From assembly GCA_035502995.1 (NCBI GenBank), contig DATJTW010000123.1:27058-91057 (forward strand): DNA of 64,000 nucleotides, given 5' to 3'. The position numbers and the translations under genes are program-made. The first letter of the stretch is position 1; every line of letters begins with the position of its first letter. This DNA is from CADEED01 sp035502995 (GTDB lineage: Bacteria > Pseudomonadota > Gammaproteobacteria > Steroidobacterales > Steroidobacteraceae). The notes beneath the pieces are model-generated. The model did no database searches. It was not told the DNA's origin and saw only the letters and a list, made by a program, of their open reading frames with translations. Shown here one piece after another: positions 32,092-43,640 of the stretch.

Positions 32092-33140
32092 GCGTTGCCC
32101 GCCGTCAGCTTCAGCGCGGGCGCCGCCTTCGAGCGCGCCAGCAATTCCTGGCTCGCGCGCCAGGGATCGCCGGCCAGCAGCTCGCCGCGTTCCGGCGCGG
32201 CCTTGCCGCGCATGCGCACGAGCCGCAGGTGCGAGCTCGGCTGGATCTCGTGATCCAGTTCGTCGAGTAGTTTGGCGACGGAGGCGCGGTCGTTGCACAC
32301 CGGCAGCACGTCGCAGCCGGCGTCGAGCGCGGCCGTGGCACGCGCGACCACGTCGCCGAATTCCTTCGCACCGCCCATCGAGAGATCGTCTGTGAAGATG
32401 CAGCCCTCGAACCGCAGCTCCTCGCGCAGCGCGTTCTGGATCCAGCGACGCGACAGGCTGGCCGGCTCCGGCGCCACCGCCGGGAACAACACGTGCGCGA
32501 CCATCACGCCGGGCAGGCCGTTGGCGATGAGCCTGCGGTACGGATGGATGTCGGCAGAAATCTCGTTCCAGTTGCGGCGATCGACGGGCAACGAGAGGTG
32601 CGAGTCCGCGACCACGGCGCCGTGACCGGGAAAATGTTTGGCGGTCGCGGCCATGCCCGCGTCCTGCATGCCCTTGAGGTAGGCGAGCGCGAGATCGGCG
32701 ACGGCCTCGGGATTCGAATGGAACGCGCGGTCGCCGATGACTTCGCTGACGCCGTAGTCGAGATCGACGCAGGGCGCGAACGACAGGTCCACGCCATGGG
32801 CGCGCAGCTCGGCGGCCATGAGCCAGCCCATGGAGCGCGCCAGCGTGAGGCCGGTCTTCTTGTCGAGATCGTATTCGTGGCCGATGCGGCGCGGCGGCGG
32901 CAACAGCGAGAACTCGGGACGGAAGCGCTGCACGCGCCCGCCCTCCTGGTCGACGGCGACGATCAGCGCCGGACTGCGCACGGCGTGGATGTCGGCGACG
33001 AGCTTCGCGAGCTGCGCGCTGTCGCGGTAGTTGCGGGTGAACAGGATGACGCTGCCGACCAGCGGATGGCGCAGCACGTCGCGGTCCTCGGGCGTCAGCT
33101 CGAGACCGGCCACGTCGACCATCAAAGGGCCCAGGGTCAT
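32088..33140 (-). CDS. nagZ: Beta-N-acetylglucosaminidase NagZ
   Basis: NagZ removes GlcNAc from cytoplasmic anhydro-muropeptides in peptidoglycan recycling. The 350-residue GH3 enzyme shows IVAVDQEGGRVQRFR, the KHFPGHGAVVADSHLSLP loop with the catalytic His and Asp, and IFTDDLSMGGA with the nucleophile Asp. Its end overlaps the PAS-GGDEF gene by 4 bp. Its start is 36 bp after the rlmD stop. Confidence 0.95.
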   Translation of the reverse strand: MTLGPLMVDVAGLELTPEDRDVLRHPLVGSVILFTRNYRDSAQLAKLVADIHAVRSPALIVAVDQEGGRVQRFRPEFSLLPPPRRIGHEYDLDKKTGLTLARSMGWLMAAELRAHGVDLSFAPCVDLDYGVSEVIGDRAFHSNPEAVADLALAYLKGMQDAGMAATAKHFPGHGAVVADSHLSLPVDRRNWNEISADIHPYRRLIANGLPGVMVAHVLFPAVAPEPASLSRRWIQNALREELRFEGCIFTDDLSMGGAKEFGDVVARATAALDAGCDVLPVCNDRASVAKLLDELDHEIQPSSHLRLVRMRGKAAPERGELLAGDPWRASQELLARSKAAPALKLTAGNA

Positions 33141-33176
33141 GGGGGCATCACTTTCCTGTCTGCTATGGACTGGCCG

Positions 33177-34508
33177 TCAAGGCCGGTCCAATACGGCGAC
33201 CGACTCCACGTGAGTGGTGTGCGGGAACATATCAAGGACCCCGGCGGCGCGTAAGCGGAAGCCATGTTCGTGAACGAGGACCCCGAGGTCGCGCGCCAGC
33301 GAGCCCGTGTGGCAGGAGATATACACCACTCGCCGCGGGGCCAAATGTGCCACGGCGCTCAAAACCTCGCGCGCGCCCACGCGCGGCGGGTCTAACAGCA
33401 CCGCGTCGTACCGGGACTTCATCCAGGACAGGGTCCGGTCGGGGGGCTGGGACAGGTCTCCTACGTGGAAATCCGCGTTGCCGATGCCATTGGCCCGGGC
33501 GTTGGCCCGGGCCCGCTCGATCAGCGCGGGCTCGCCCTCCACCCCGGTGACCGCGGCCGCCCGGCGGGCCATGGGCAGCGTGAAATTGCCCAGGCCGCAA
33601 TACAGGTCCAGCACCCGGTCGGCCGGCCCCAGCTCCAGTAGTTCGATGGCCCGGGCGACCATGGACTGGTTGATGGCGGCGTTCACCTGGACGAAGTCCG
33701 TCGGACCGAAGTCGAGCTTCAGGTCGAAGGCGTCGAGCCGGTAGTGCAGGTCCAGGGGACCCGGCGTCAGGGGAGCGATCGAGTCGAGGCCGCCCGGCTG
33801 CAGGAGGAGTCGCAGACCGTGCGCGGTCTCGAATGCACGCAGCCTCCCGAGGTCGGCCTCGGTCAGCGGATCGAGCACGCGGAACACCAGGGCGCGTTCG
33901 CCATCGGACAGCGCGACCTCGACTTGCGGGATGCTCTCGCGCCGGTCCATCGACGTGAGTAGTTCGGCGATCGTGCCGACCAGCGCGCCGACGGGTTCGG
34001 CGAGCACCTCGCAGCGCGTGACGTCGGCGACGTACTTGCCCTGCTTCTCGCGGAAGCCGACCAGGCTGCGGCCCTTCTTCGACACGTAGCGCGACGACAA
34101 CCGCGCGCGGCGCCGGTAGTTCCAGTGCGGGCCGCGCAGCGGCGGCAACCAGTCGCCGGGCGTGACGTTGCCGATGCGTTCGAGATTCGCGGCGAGCTCG
34201 CCCTGTTTGGAGACGAGCTGCGCCTCGGGCGAGAGGTGCTGCATCGCGCAGCCGCCGCACACGCCGAAGTGCGCACAGCGCGGCGCGACGCGGTCGGGCG
34301 ACGCGTGTTCGATCGACAACAGTTCCGCTTCGTCGTGGCTCTTGTGGAAGCCGCGGCGGCGGAACGTGATCTGCTCGCCGGGCAACGCGCCGGCGACGAA
34401 CACGGTCTTGGCGTTCGCGGCGCGGACCACGCCCTCGGCCTCGTGCGTGAGATCGGCGACGGTGCCCGATTCCGGCTGGGCATTCGCCGCGCGCGAAGCC
34501 TTGCTCAA
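33177..34508 (-). CDS. rlmD: 23S rRNA (uracil-1939-C5)-methyltransferase RlmD
   Basis: RlmD makes m5U1939 in 23S rRNA. The 443-residue protein has an N-terminal TRAM region, an iron-sulfur motif (CAHFGVCGGCAMQH with a further Cys in TRCEVLAEP), and a Rossmann methyltransferase with VLDLYCGLGNFTLP, LDPPRVGA and the catalytic Cys in VYISCHTGSL. The start is TTG 34508: this TTG shares bases with the TGA of the preceding gene (TTGA), a coupling pattern repeated across the window, and upstream residues would overlap it. Confidence 0.93.
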   Translation of the reverse strand: MSKASRAANAQPESGTVADLTHEAEGVVRAANAKTVFVAGALPGEQITFRRRGFHKSHDEAELLSIEHASPDRVAPRCAHFGVCGGCAMQHLSPEAQLVSKQGELAANLERIGNVTPGDWLPPLRGPHWNYRRRARLSSRYVSKKGRSLVGFREKQGKYVADVTRCEVLAEPVGALVGTIAELLTSMDRRESIPQVEVALSDGERALVFRVLDPLTEADLGRLRAFETAHGLRLLLQPGGLDSIAPLTPGPLDLHYRLDAFDLKLDFGPTDFVQVNAAINQSMVARAIELLELGPADRVLDLYCGLGNFTLPMARRAAAVTGVEGEPALIERARANARANGIGNADFHVGDLSQPPDRTLSWMKSRYDAVLLDPPRVGAREVLSAVAHLAPRRVVYISCHTGSLARDLGVLVHEHGFRLRAAGVLDMFPHTTHVESVAVLDRP

Positions 34509-35287
34509 GGCGCGGCTCCGGCCGGCCAGGCCGCGAGGAATTCGTCGAAGTGCGGCAGGTGCTGTTCGGTCAGCCACGCACGCGTTCGCGCGAGCTCGTC
34601 GGCGAGGCCGTCGTCGGTGAGCCGGCCGCGCATGTGCTGGAAGCGCAGGAAGACTAGCCAGGTATTGACGACGTCGGTCTCGCAGTAGCGGCGGATGCGC
34701 GTCAGCTCGCCGTTCAGGTACGCGTCCCAGACCTGCGAGCCGTCGAAGCCGAGCTTGCCGGGATACCCGAGCAGCACCGCGATGTCCGAGAGCGCGGCAC
34801 GCGCGCGGTTCTGGTAGCCGGACAACACGTCCATCACGTCGATGTGCCGCCAGTGGAAGCGGCCGAGGTAGTTGCTGAAGCGGAATGACGTGTCCTCTTC
34901 ACCGACCTCCCAGTAACGCGGCGCGGCCACTTGGTGGCGCAGCGCGCGGTAATGCAGCACCGGCAGGTCGAAGCCGCCGCCGTTCCAGCTGACGAGCTCG
35001 GGCGTGAATTTGTCGATGCCGTCGAAGAAACGCAGCACGAGCTCGCGTTCGCCGGCGCTCTCGTCGCCGAGACTCCAGACACGGAAGCCGTCGCGCGAAC
35101 GGAACGCGCAGGAGATCGCGACGATGCGGTGCTGGTCGTGCGGCAGGAAATCGCTGCCGGATTCCTGGCGCGACCGTGCCTGCATCGCCTTGCCCACCTC
35201 GTCGTCCGGTAATCCCTCGAGGCCGTACAGGCGGCGGCCGAACTCGACGTCCGGCACGGTTTCGATGTCGAAGACCAGGGTGTTCAT
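34505..35287 (-). CDS. Predicted 3'-5' exonuclease (RNase H-like, PolB-associated family)
   Basis: A 260-residue protein of the DEDDy exonuclease group. The first acidic pair is in LVFDIETVPD, the second is in LVSWNGGGFDLP with IDVMDVL, and the last Tyr/Asp is in RRYCETDVVNTWL. The family appears as an exonuclease next to rlmD or relA in many gammaproteobacteria. Substrate is unknown. It lies between acpS (4-bp overlap upstream) and rlmD (TTGA overlap). Confidence 0.87.
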   Translation of the reverse strand: MNTLVFDIETVPDVEFGRRLYGLEGLPDDEVGKAMQARSRQESGSDFLPHDQHRIVAISCAFRSRDGFRVWSLGDESAGERELVLRFFDGIDKFTPELVSWNGGGFDLPVLHYRALRHQVAAPRYWEVGEEDTSFRFSNYLGRFHWRHIDVMDVLSGYQNRARAALSDIAVLLGYPGKLGFDGSQVWDAYLNGELTRIRRYCETDVVNTWLVFLRFQHMRGRLTDDGLADELARTRAWLTEQHLPHFDEFLAAWPAGAAP

Positions 35288-35724
35288 CGTTTGCGGGTCC
35301 GTGAGGTTTTCTGCTTCGCCTTGCGACGGGTCTTCCTGGCGGCCGGCGCAGACTCGAGCACCGCGACCGCGACGATCAGCCCGGCCTCGTCGGTCAGCGT
35401 GACGTGCCCGCCGCCGACGCCGAGCTTCCGACGCACTTTCTCGCCACGCGCCGAATACACGACCTCGGGCTTGCCCCAGGCGTTCTGTACGACCCCGACG
35501 TCGCGGATCCAGATGCCGTGCGCGAAGCCCGTGCCCAGCGCCTTCACGATGGCCTCTTTCGCCGCGAAACGCATCGCGAGAAACCGCTCCTTGCGCTTCG
35601 TTTTGGCCATCTGCGCCTGTTCGGCCGGCATCAGCAGCCGTTGCACGAAATGATCGCCGTACTTGTCGAAGACCTTCTTGATGCGCGCGGCTTCGAGCAC
35701 GTCGACGCCGATGCCGAAGATCAC
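35284..35724 (-). CDS. acpS: Holo-ACP synthase
   Basis: AcpS transfers phosphopantetheine to acyl carrier protein. The 146-residue protein shows IFGIGVDVLEAARIKK with the metal Asp, and RFAAKEAIVKALGTGF, the second signature. The last ~20 residues are strongly basic (ARKTRRKAKQKTSRTRKR), longer than E. coli AcpS (126). The start GTG 35724 shares bases with the pdxJ stop (GTGA). Confidence 0.95.
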   Translation of the reverse strand: MIFGIGVDVLEAARIKKVFDKYGDHFVQRLLMPAEQAQMAKTKRKERFLAMRFAAKEAIVKALGTGFAHGIWIRDVGVVQNAWGKPEVVYSARGEKVRRKLGVGGGHVTLTDEAGLIVAVAVLESAPAARKTRRKAKQKTSRTRKR

Positions 35725-36464
35725 CGGCGCGCTCCGGTCATCAGCGCCTTCATGTCGCGCACCGCGGCGTCGAGACCGGAGAAGATCGCGCGCGCGATGA
35801 TGCAGTGGCCGATGTTCAGCTCGACGATCTCGGGGATCGCCGCCACCGGCTGCACGTTGTGGTACGTCAGGCCGTGCCCCGCGTGCACCTCGATGCCCAG
35901 ACCGGCGGCGCGCTTCGCCGCGGCGTTCAGTCGTTCGAGCTCGCGCGCCTGCGCGGCACCGGTGGCGTCGGCGTACGTGCCCGTATGCAGCTCGATGACC
36001 GGCGCGCCCGTGCGCTTGGCCGCGTCGATCTGCGCCGGGTCCGGCGCGATGAACAACGCGACGCGGATGCCGGCCGCGGACAGTCTCTGCACGCCGGCGG
36101 CGACGCGCGCGATGTCGGCGGCGACGTCGAGGCCTCCCTCGGTCGTCACCTCCTCGCGCTTCTCGGGCACGAGGCAGCAATCGTGCGGACGCACGTCGAG
36201 CGCGATGCCGATCATCTCGTCCGTCAGTCCCATCTCGAGGTTCATGCGCGTCAGCAGCAACGGCCGCAGCGCGCGCACGTCGCGGTCCTGGATGTGCCGG
36301 CGATCCTCGCGCAGGTGCAGCGTGATGTTGTCGGCGCCGGCCTGCTCGGCGGCCAGCGCGGCATGCACCGGATCCGGGTACGGCGCGCGGCGCGCCTGGC
36401 GGACGGTTGCGACGTGATCGATGTTGATGCCGAGCTCGATACCGCCGGCCACCGCAAAACTCAT
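35721..36464 (-). CDS. pdxJ: Pyridoxine 5'-phosphate synthase PdxJ
   Basis: PdxJ condenses deoxyxylulose 5-phosphate with 3-amino-1-hydroxyacetone phosphate to make vitamin B6. The 247-residue TIM barrel shows LGINIDHVATVRQARR, NITLHLREDRRHI, LVPEKREEVTTEGG and ELNIGHCIIARAIF. Start ATG 36464 overlaps the recO stop by four bases. The recO-pdxJ-acpS order is the conserved gammaproteobacterial string. Confidence 0.96.
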   Translation of the reverse strand: MSFAVAGGIELGINIDHVATVRQARRAPYPDPVHAALAAEQAGADNITLHLREDRRHIQDRDVRALRPLLLTRMNLEMGLTDEMIGIALDVRPHDCCLVPEKREEVTTEGGLDVAADIARVAAGVQRLSAAGIRVALFIAPDPAQIDAAKRTGAPVIELHTGTYADATGAAQARELERLNAAAKRAAGLGIEVHAGHGLTYHNVQPVAAIPEIVELNIGHCIIARAIFSGLDAAVRDMKALMTGARR

Positions 36465-37171
36465 GATGCATTTCCCCGCCGCGTCATCGAACGCGCGACC
36501 GTGCGCGTCCGCAGTTCGCGGCCTTCGAGACAGTGATCCAGCGCTTGGCGCAACACGCGCCGCGCGACGTCCAGCGACGCGCCGTCGTCGAGCGATTCCT
36601 CGCGCAGCGCCAGCAGGCAACGGCCGGCGTACGCGCCGGGTGCGTCCTCGCGCACTTCGCGCAGCCCGTCGCTGGGACGGTAGTGGTAGTGAGACCCGGC
36701 GACGACGTCGAGCTCGAGCCCGTAGCCGATGCTCTCGAGCAGGCGCTTCTCGAACACGCGCAGCACCGGTTCGGGCTGCGGCTCCGCGCACAGGCGCCGC
36801 AGCGCCCGCGTGTAGTCCTCGAACAGCTGCGTCTGCGGATCGTGACGGGTGGTCAGATTGATGACGAGCTCGTTCAGGTAGAAGCCCGACAACACCTGCC
36901 GCGCCGGCAGCGTCAGCGGTTCGCCGTCGGGTTCCGCACCGGTCAGCTGCGCGGCATCGCCACGCCCGGTCCACGAGACCAGCAGTGGGCGGAACGGCAT
37001 CAGCAGCGACGCCGTCTTCGACTTGGGTCCGCGCGCGCCGCGCGCGAACAACGTGAGACGGCCGTGGCGCGCGCTGAACACGTCGAGGATCCGGCTGGTG
37101 TCGCGATACTCGCGATGATGCAGCACGAAGGCCGGCTCGAGGTTGATGCGCTCGCGCGGTTGCATCGTCAC
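36461..37171 (-). CDS. recO: DNA repair protein RecO
   Basis: RecO anneals single strands and loads RecA with RecR. The 236-residue protein begins with an OB-fold region (FVLHHREYRDTSRILDVFS, GRLTLFARGARG) followed by a helical C-terminal domain. It lacks the Zn Cys cluster of Deinococcus RecO. Position between era (4-bp overlap) and pdxJ (4-bp overlap) supports the call. Confidence 0.94.
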   Translation of the reverse strand: MTMQPRERINLEPAFVLHHREYRDTSRILDVFSARHGRLTLFARGARGPKSKTASLLMPFRPLLVSWTGRGDAAQLTGAEPDGEPLTLPARQVLSGFYLNELVINLTTRHDPQTQLFEDYTRALRRLCAEPQPEPVLRVFEKRLLESIGYGLELDVVAGSHYHYRPSDGLREVREDAPGAYAGRCLLALREESLDDGASLDVARRVLRQALDHCLEGRELRTRTVARSMTRRGNAS

Positions 37172-38064
37172 TCCATGCCGAGCTGCGCGAGCGCGCGGGC
37201 GTCGTCCGCCCAGTCCTCGCGCACCTTGACCCAGAGATTGAGATGCAGGCGGCGGCCGAGCCGCTGGTTCAGTTCCTCGCGCGCCTTCTGGCCGATGCGT
37301 TTCAGCCGCGAGCCCTTGGCGCCGATGACGATGGGCTTCTGCCCTTCTCGGTCGACCCAGATCACCGCGTGGATCACCAGCTGCTCGTCGACGACTTCCT
37401 GCTTCTCGATCTCCACCGCGATGCCGTACGGCACTTCCTCGACCAGCTCCATCGTGAGCTTCTCGCGGATGGTCTCGGCGATCTGGAAGTCGACGCTGCG
37501 ATCGGTGCGCTGGTCGGGCGGGAACAGCTCCGGCGACTCCGGCAGACGGCCGGCGATCACGTCGATCAGCCGGTCGACGTTCACGCCCTTCTCCGCGGAC
37601 ACCGGCACGACGTCGAGGAAGCCGTGCTTCGCGGCGAGCTCGGCGGTGAACGGCAGCAGCTTGTCCTTCTGCGCGACCTTGTCGACCTTGTTGATGACGA
37701 CGATCGATTCGCGGCCGGCGTCACGGATGCGCTGCAGGACCGCCTCGTCCTCCTCGCCGAAGCGCAGCGCCTCGACCACGAACACGACGAGATCCGCATC
37801 GGCCAGCGCCGCGGCGGCGGTGCGGTTCATCGCGCGGTTCAGCGCGCGCCGCTCGCCGAGATGCAGGCCGGGCGTGTCGACGAACGCCACCTGCAGGTTC
37901 GGCCGGTTCAGCACGCCGAGGATGCGATGGCGCGTCGTCTGCGGCCGCGACGTGACGATGGACAGCTTCTCGCCCATCAGCGCGTTCAGCAGCGTGGACT
38001 TGCCGACATTGGGCCGGCCGACCAGGGCGGCGAATCCGGCGCGGAAAGGAACGGAGTCAGACAT
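37168..38064 (-). CDS. era: GTPase Era
   Basis: Era is the 16S rRNA maturation GTPase. The 298-residue protein has G1 GRPNVGKSTLLN, G3 DTPGLH and G4 INKVDKV, then a KH RNA-binding domain (VIGAKGSRLKRIGQKARE). Length is typical. It overlaps rnc by 8 bp and recO by 4 bp. Confidence 0.97.
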   Translation of the reverse strand: MSDSVPFRAGFAALVGRPNVGKSTLLNALMGEKLSIVTSRPQTTRHRILGVLNRPNLQVAFVDTPGLHLGERRALNRAMNRTAAAALADADLVVFVVEALRFGEEDEAVLQRIRDAGRESIVVINKVDKVAQKDKLLPFTAELAAKHGFLDVVPVSAEKGVNVDRLIDVIAGRLPESPELFPPDQRTDRSVDFQIAETIREKLTMELVEEVPYGIAVEIEKQEVVDEQLVIHAVIWVDREGQKPIVIGAKGSRLKRIGQKAREELNQRLGRRLHLNLWVKVREDWADDARALAQLGME

Positions 38065-38755
38065 GGTGCTGCGCCTCGAGCGCGGTCAATGCGGCCTGGG
38101 CGGCGATCTGTTCGGCGCGGCGGCGGCTCGGCCCCTCGCCCTCGGTTTCGATGTCGGCATGCGGCACGGCGCACGACACGCGGAACACCTGCTCGTGCGG
38201 TTCGCCGCTCGTGCTCTTCACCGTATACAACGGCAACGGCCGGCCCTCGGACTGCAGCAGTTCCTGCAGGCGCGTCTTCGCGTCCTTGAGCGTCGACGGC
38301 GCGGGCAGCGCCGCGAGCCGCGGCTCGAACATCGGCATGACGCGCTCGCGCAGCGCCTCGAGCCCGCCGTCGAGGAACAACGCCCCGCACAGCGCTTCGA
38401 ACGCATCGGCGAGGATGCTCTGGCGGCGGAAGCCGCCGGTCTTGAGCTCGCCCGAGCCCAGCGACAGCAGCTCGCCGAGCTGCATCTGCGACGCGACCTC
38501 GGCCAGCGGTTCCTCGCTGACCAGCCGCGCGCGCAGGCGGGAGAGATCGCCCTCGGTGGCGGCCGGATACTCGCGGTACAGCCGTTCGGACAGCAGCAGG
38601 TTCAGCACGGAATCGCCGAGGAACTCGAGGCGTTCGTTGTTGGGCCCGTCGGCGCTGCGATGCGTGAGCGCGACGACGAACAGCTCGCGGTCGCGCGGCA
38701 CGTAACCCAGCCGGGCGGCGAGCTTGTCCGCCTGGCTGGATGACGTCATGCCCAT
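38057..38755 (-). CDS. rnc: Ribonuclease III
   Basis: RNase III cuts double-stranded RNA in rRNA and mRNA processing. The 232-residue protein has the signature NERLEFLGDSVLNLLLS with catalytic acidic residues and a C-terminal double-stranded RNA-binding domain (AKTRLQELLQSEGRPLPLY). Two in-frame ATG codons are 6 bp apart, and the first is used here. No clear ribosome-binding site distinguishes them. Confidence 0.96.
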   Translation of the reverse strand: MGMTSSSQADKLAARLGYVPRDRELFVVALTHRSADGPNNERLEFLGDSVLNLLLSERLYREYPAATEGDLSRLRARLVSEEPLAEVASQMQLGELLSLGSGELKTGGFRRQSILADAFEALCGALFLDGGLEALRERVMPMFEPRLAALPAPSTLKDAKTRLQELLQSEGRPLPLYTVKSTSGEPHEQVFRVSCAVPHADIETEGEGPSRRRAEQIAAQAALTALEAQHHV

Positions 38756-38765
38756 GCGCGTGGCA

Positions 38766-39128
38766 TCAGTTGATCACGACCGTCTTGTCGAAGGCGACGA
38801 CGAGCTTGATGTTGGCGAACAACGGCGCCTCGCCGTCGTAGCCCACCGTCATCTGCCAGCCCTTGTCGCCCTTACTCACGTCGATGTCGTTCGACGAGAT
38901 CTTCTCGACGTAGCCGATGTCGAAACGCTTCGCCAGAGAATTGCGTATGGTCTGCGGGCTGAGCGACTCGTCGCTCTTCAGTTCGGTGGCTGTTTTTTGC
39001 ATGGAGTCGACGATTCGCCAGTAATTGAGATAGACCGGACCGATGCGGATCGCCGCGTAGATGGTCAGGGCCATGGGAATGAGCAGGAAAACCCAGCCAA
39101 TCGCCGTCACGCCACGTTGTTTGCGCAT
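38766..39128 (-). CDS. DUF4845 small membrane protein
   Basis: A 120-residue protein with one N-terminal transmembrane helix (AIGWVFLLIPMALTIYAAIR) and a soluble domain with IRNSLAKRFDIGYVEKISSND. This matches the DUF4845 family that sits between lepB and rnc in many gammaproteobacteria. The ribosome-binding site GGGAGGAAC precedes ATG 39128 with good spacing. The function is unknown. Its 3' end is 10 bp from rnc. Confidence 0.88.
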   Translation of the reverse strand: MRKQRGVTAIGWVFLLIPMALTIYAAIRIGPVYLNYWRIVDSMQKTATELKSDESLSPQTIRNSLAKRFDIGYVEKISSNDIDVSKGDKGWQMTVGYDGEAPLFANIKLVVAFDKTVVIN

Positions 39129-39148
39129 ATGTTCCTCCCGGATGCCGG

Positions 39149-40491
39149 TCACTCGATCTTCGTGCCGATGCGACCCCAGTTGAAGACGCTGGAGCGCTGC
39201 GAATCGAAATTGAACCAGATTCGTGTCGCCTTGCCGACCAGATTCTTGTCGGGGACCAGGCCCCACATGCGGCCGTCGTCGCTGTTGTCGCGGTTGTCGC
39301 CGACCATCAGGTAGAAACCGGCGGGCACGACGTCGATGGAATAGTCGCCGGTGTCCGGGCCCGCCTCGGGCGGGGTCTCGATGCAGTACCAGCCGCCCAC
39401 CTTCTCGGCGACGGCCTTGCGGTCGCAGGCCAGCGGCGGCGGCTCGATGCCCTGGTAACGCAGGCCGTTCGGCGTGGTGAGACCGTGGCTGGACCGGCAG
39501 GACATGACCTGGTGCGTGTGTTCGCCGAGCTTCTCGGTGGACAGCCGGAGGTTCGAATAACAGCCGTCGTTGTAACGGCCGTCGGATTTCAGCTCGATGG
39601 TCTGGCCGTTGATGATCAGGTAGTCGTCGTGGACTTCGACACGATCGCCGGGCAGACCGACGAGGCGCTTGATGAAGTTGACCTCGGGGTTCGGCGGATG
39701 GCGGAACACGACGACGTCGCCACGCTGCGGCTCGCCGGTGGCGAAGAACTTCTCGTTGATCACGGGCCAGCGCAGGCCGTACGCGTACTTGCTGACGACG
39801 ATGAAGTCGCCGTCCAGCAGCGTCGGCATCATCGAATCGGACGGGATGCGGAACGGCTCGAAGATGAACGCGCGCACGATCAGCACGACGAACGCCACCG
39901 GGAAGAAGCTGCGCGCATTGTCGACGGTGCCGGGCACCGGCACCGGCTCCCCGGCGGGCACGGTCTTCGCGAGCATCGCTTCGCGGCCCTTGCGGAAGAA
40001 CAGGTTGTCGGCGAGCCAGATCACGCCGGTGGCCACCGACAGCTCCAGCAGTGCCAGGCTGAAATCGAGTTTCTCGGCCGTGATCATGCGCACGATCACG
40101 GCGACGACCAGCACCGGCAACACGGCATACGCGATGCGCAGGATGACCGGGTCCTGCGCGTCGGCGCCGTCGCGCGCGCGGCGGCGCGGCGCGAGGAACC
40201 AGCTGTCGATCAGCAGCCACAGGCCGACCGGCGGCGCGAGGATGCTCAACGGTTCGGCGACCTGCTTGGCCCAGTCGAGCACGCTCGCGAAGCCGATCGC
40301 GAGCACGACGGCGAAGATGCAGGGGATCAGCAGCCAATCGGCGGCCTGCGCCCACCACGGCGCGGGCAGCGGCACGCCCTTCTCGTCCTTCGGTCGCCGC
40401 GGCGCCGCGACCCACTTCTCGTACGCGGCCGCGACGAACACCGGCAACGCGATCCACGCCAGGATCTTCATCAACGCGGCGAACACGGCGC

Positions 40492-40495
<4 letters not shown>
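39149..40495 (-). CDS. lepB: Signal peptidase I (LepB) with triplicated membrane anchor
   Basis: LepB cleaves signal peptides of exported proteins at the outer face of the inner membrane. The catalytic part is clear: nucleophile Ser221 in FRIPSDSMMPTLLDGD, general base Lys276 in FIKRLVGLPGD, and the C-terminal GDNRDNSDDGR. The total length is 448 against 324 in E. coli. The extra N-terminus is not random. The anchor unit of E. coli LepB (helix, W/F-rich basic linker, helix) appears three times in a row, at about 5-75, 80-140 and 145-212. Start ATG 40495 overlaps lepA by four bases. Confidence 0.93.
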
Positions 40496-42288
<1,793 letters not shown>

Positions 42289-42328
42289 TAGGACCTGAGG
42301 TGGGCCTGCCGGAACGCCCGGCAAAAAA

Positions 42329-42598
42329 TTAGCGCGGAAGTATAGCCGGGGTGCGGCTGACCAGCCTTAAAAGTTCGTTGGAATTCAGCGTGTAATGGCA
42401 AATCACGCTGCCATCGAGCAGAAGGACCGGGACCTTGAGCCCGTATTGGCGGACCAGCTCGGCGTCCGTATCCACATCGACGACAGCGACCGGCGGAATC
42501 CGCTGCTGGCGTTCGAGCGTCGCGAGCGCTTCGAGCATCTCCTCGCAGAGGTGGCAGCCCTCGCGGCTGACCACCACGAGGCCCGCCGGCAGGATCAC
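42329..42598 (-). CDS. Thioredoxin-fold (glutaredoxin-like) protein
   Basis: An 89-residue protein with the redox motif Cys15-His-Leu-Cys18 in VVSREGCHLCEEM and a cis-Pro region in GLKVPVLLLDG. This is the thioredoxin-like family found between rseB or degP and lepA in several gammaproteobacteria. It has no signal peptide, so it acts in the cytoplasm. Its substrate is unknown. rseB ends 8 bp upstream. Confidence 0.86.
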   Translation of the reverse strand: MILPAGLVVVSREGCHLCEEMLEALATLERQQRIPPVAVVDVDTDAELVRQYGLKVPVLLLDGSVICHYTLNSNELLRLVSRTPAILPR

Positions 42599-42605
42599 GG
42601 GCGGC

Positions 42606-43640
42606 TCACTTGCGACGCGGAGGCGCCGGCGTGAGGCCCAGGCCCTGGGTGGCCGGCGCCGTAGCCGTCTTCGACGTCGACAGCGTCGACTTCACCTGGG
42701 TGGCGATGAACTGCACGGTGTTCGGCGGCACTTCGCCGACCGCCGTGACCTGGTGGCCATCGACGACGGTGGAGAACGCGGACGACGAGCCCACGCGCGC
42801 CGGACCCGGCGCCGGGGCGTCCGCCTTGCGCGGTTCGACGAAGACGGATACCGACGCGACACCATCGGTGAACACGAGATGCGCCACCGGCTCGTTCGAG
42901 CCCGGCATCGACTGCGCACCGCGGATCTGCATGCGGAAGCCCGGCGGCAGGCGCATGGCTTCCCACGGCGTCGGCAAGGCGTTCGACGCGAGCTGGCGCT
43001 CGGCGCGCAGCCAGCGGTAGTTGGACGCATCGACGGACGGCTTGAACATCGAGTCCGGAATGCGCTCCGGCAGGTCGATGTTGGAGAACAGGATCTGTTC
43101 GATGACCTTGCCCGACTGGTCGCAGAGCTGCGTCTTCAGCGGCATCGACGATTCCTCGTCGATCCACAGCCGGTAGCCGTAGCGGTATTCGTCGCGCGGC
43201 GTCAGCGCGACCACGCGGGTATTGCGGCCCGAGAGGCGCTGGCGATCGCCGCCCTGGATTTCATAGACGGTGGAATCGCCTTCGTCGAGCGACGGCAGCG
43301 CGAGCAAAGGACTATCCGGGGCGCCGCGCTCCACGAGCACTTCGCGCCGGTCGGGGAAATAGCAGGTGAGCTCGTCGCCTTCGCGGATGAACTCGCGCTC
43401 CGATCCGTCGAGCGACAGCAGCCGCTCCGACACGTTGCTGCCCTTGACGCGGTGGATGATGCGCAGCGTCTCCGCGCGATCGCCCCGCACGTGCGTGAAC
43501 ACGCCGACGTAGTTGCGCGTGGTGAGCGCCTTGTTCATGCGCTCGAGCCACTCTTTCGGCTCCGCGGCGAGCACGAGACCCGCGCCGAGCAGGAACGAGA
43601 GCGCGGCGAGGCGCGCGGACGTCACTCGATCAAGGCGCAT
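42606..43640 (-). CDS. rseB: Sigma-E regulatory protein RseB/MucB
   Basis: RseB is the periplasmic protein that binds RseA and senses mislocalised lipopolysaccharide or lipoprotein. The 344-residue protein has a signal peptide (RLAALSFLLGAGLVLAAE), the LolA-like N-terminal domain (YVGVFTHVRGDRAETLRII) and the MucB C-terminal domain. A Pro/Ala-rich tail ends it. Start ATG 43640 overlaps rseA by 11 bp. Confidence 0.93.
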   Translation of the reverse strand: MRLDRVTSARLAALSFLLGAGLVLAAEPKEWLERMNKALTTRNYVGVFTHVRGDRAETLRIIHRVKGSNVSERLLSLDGSEREFIREGDELTCYFPDRREVLVERGAPDSPLLALPSLDEGDSTVYEIQGGDRQRLSGRNTRVVALTPRDEYRYGYRLWIDEESSMPLKTQLCDQSGKVIEQILFSNIDLPERIPDSMFKPSVDASNYRWLRAERQLASNALPTPWEAMRLPPGFRMQIRGAQSMPGSNEPVAHLVFTDGVASVSVFVEPRKADAPAPGPARVGSSSAFSTVVDGHQVTAVGEVPPNTVQFIATQVKSTLSTSKTATAPATQGLGLTPAPPRRK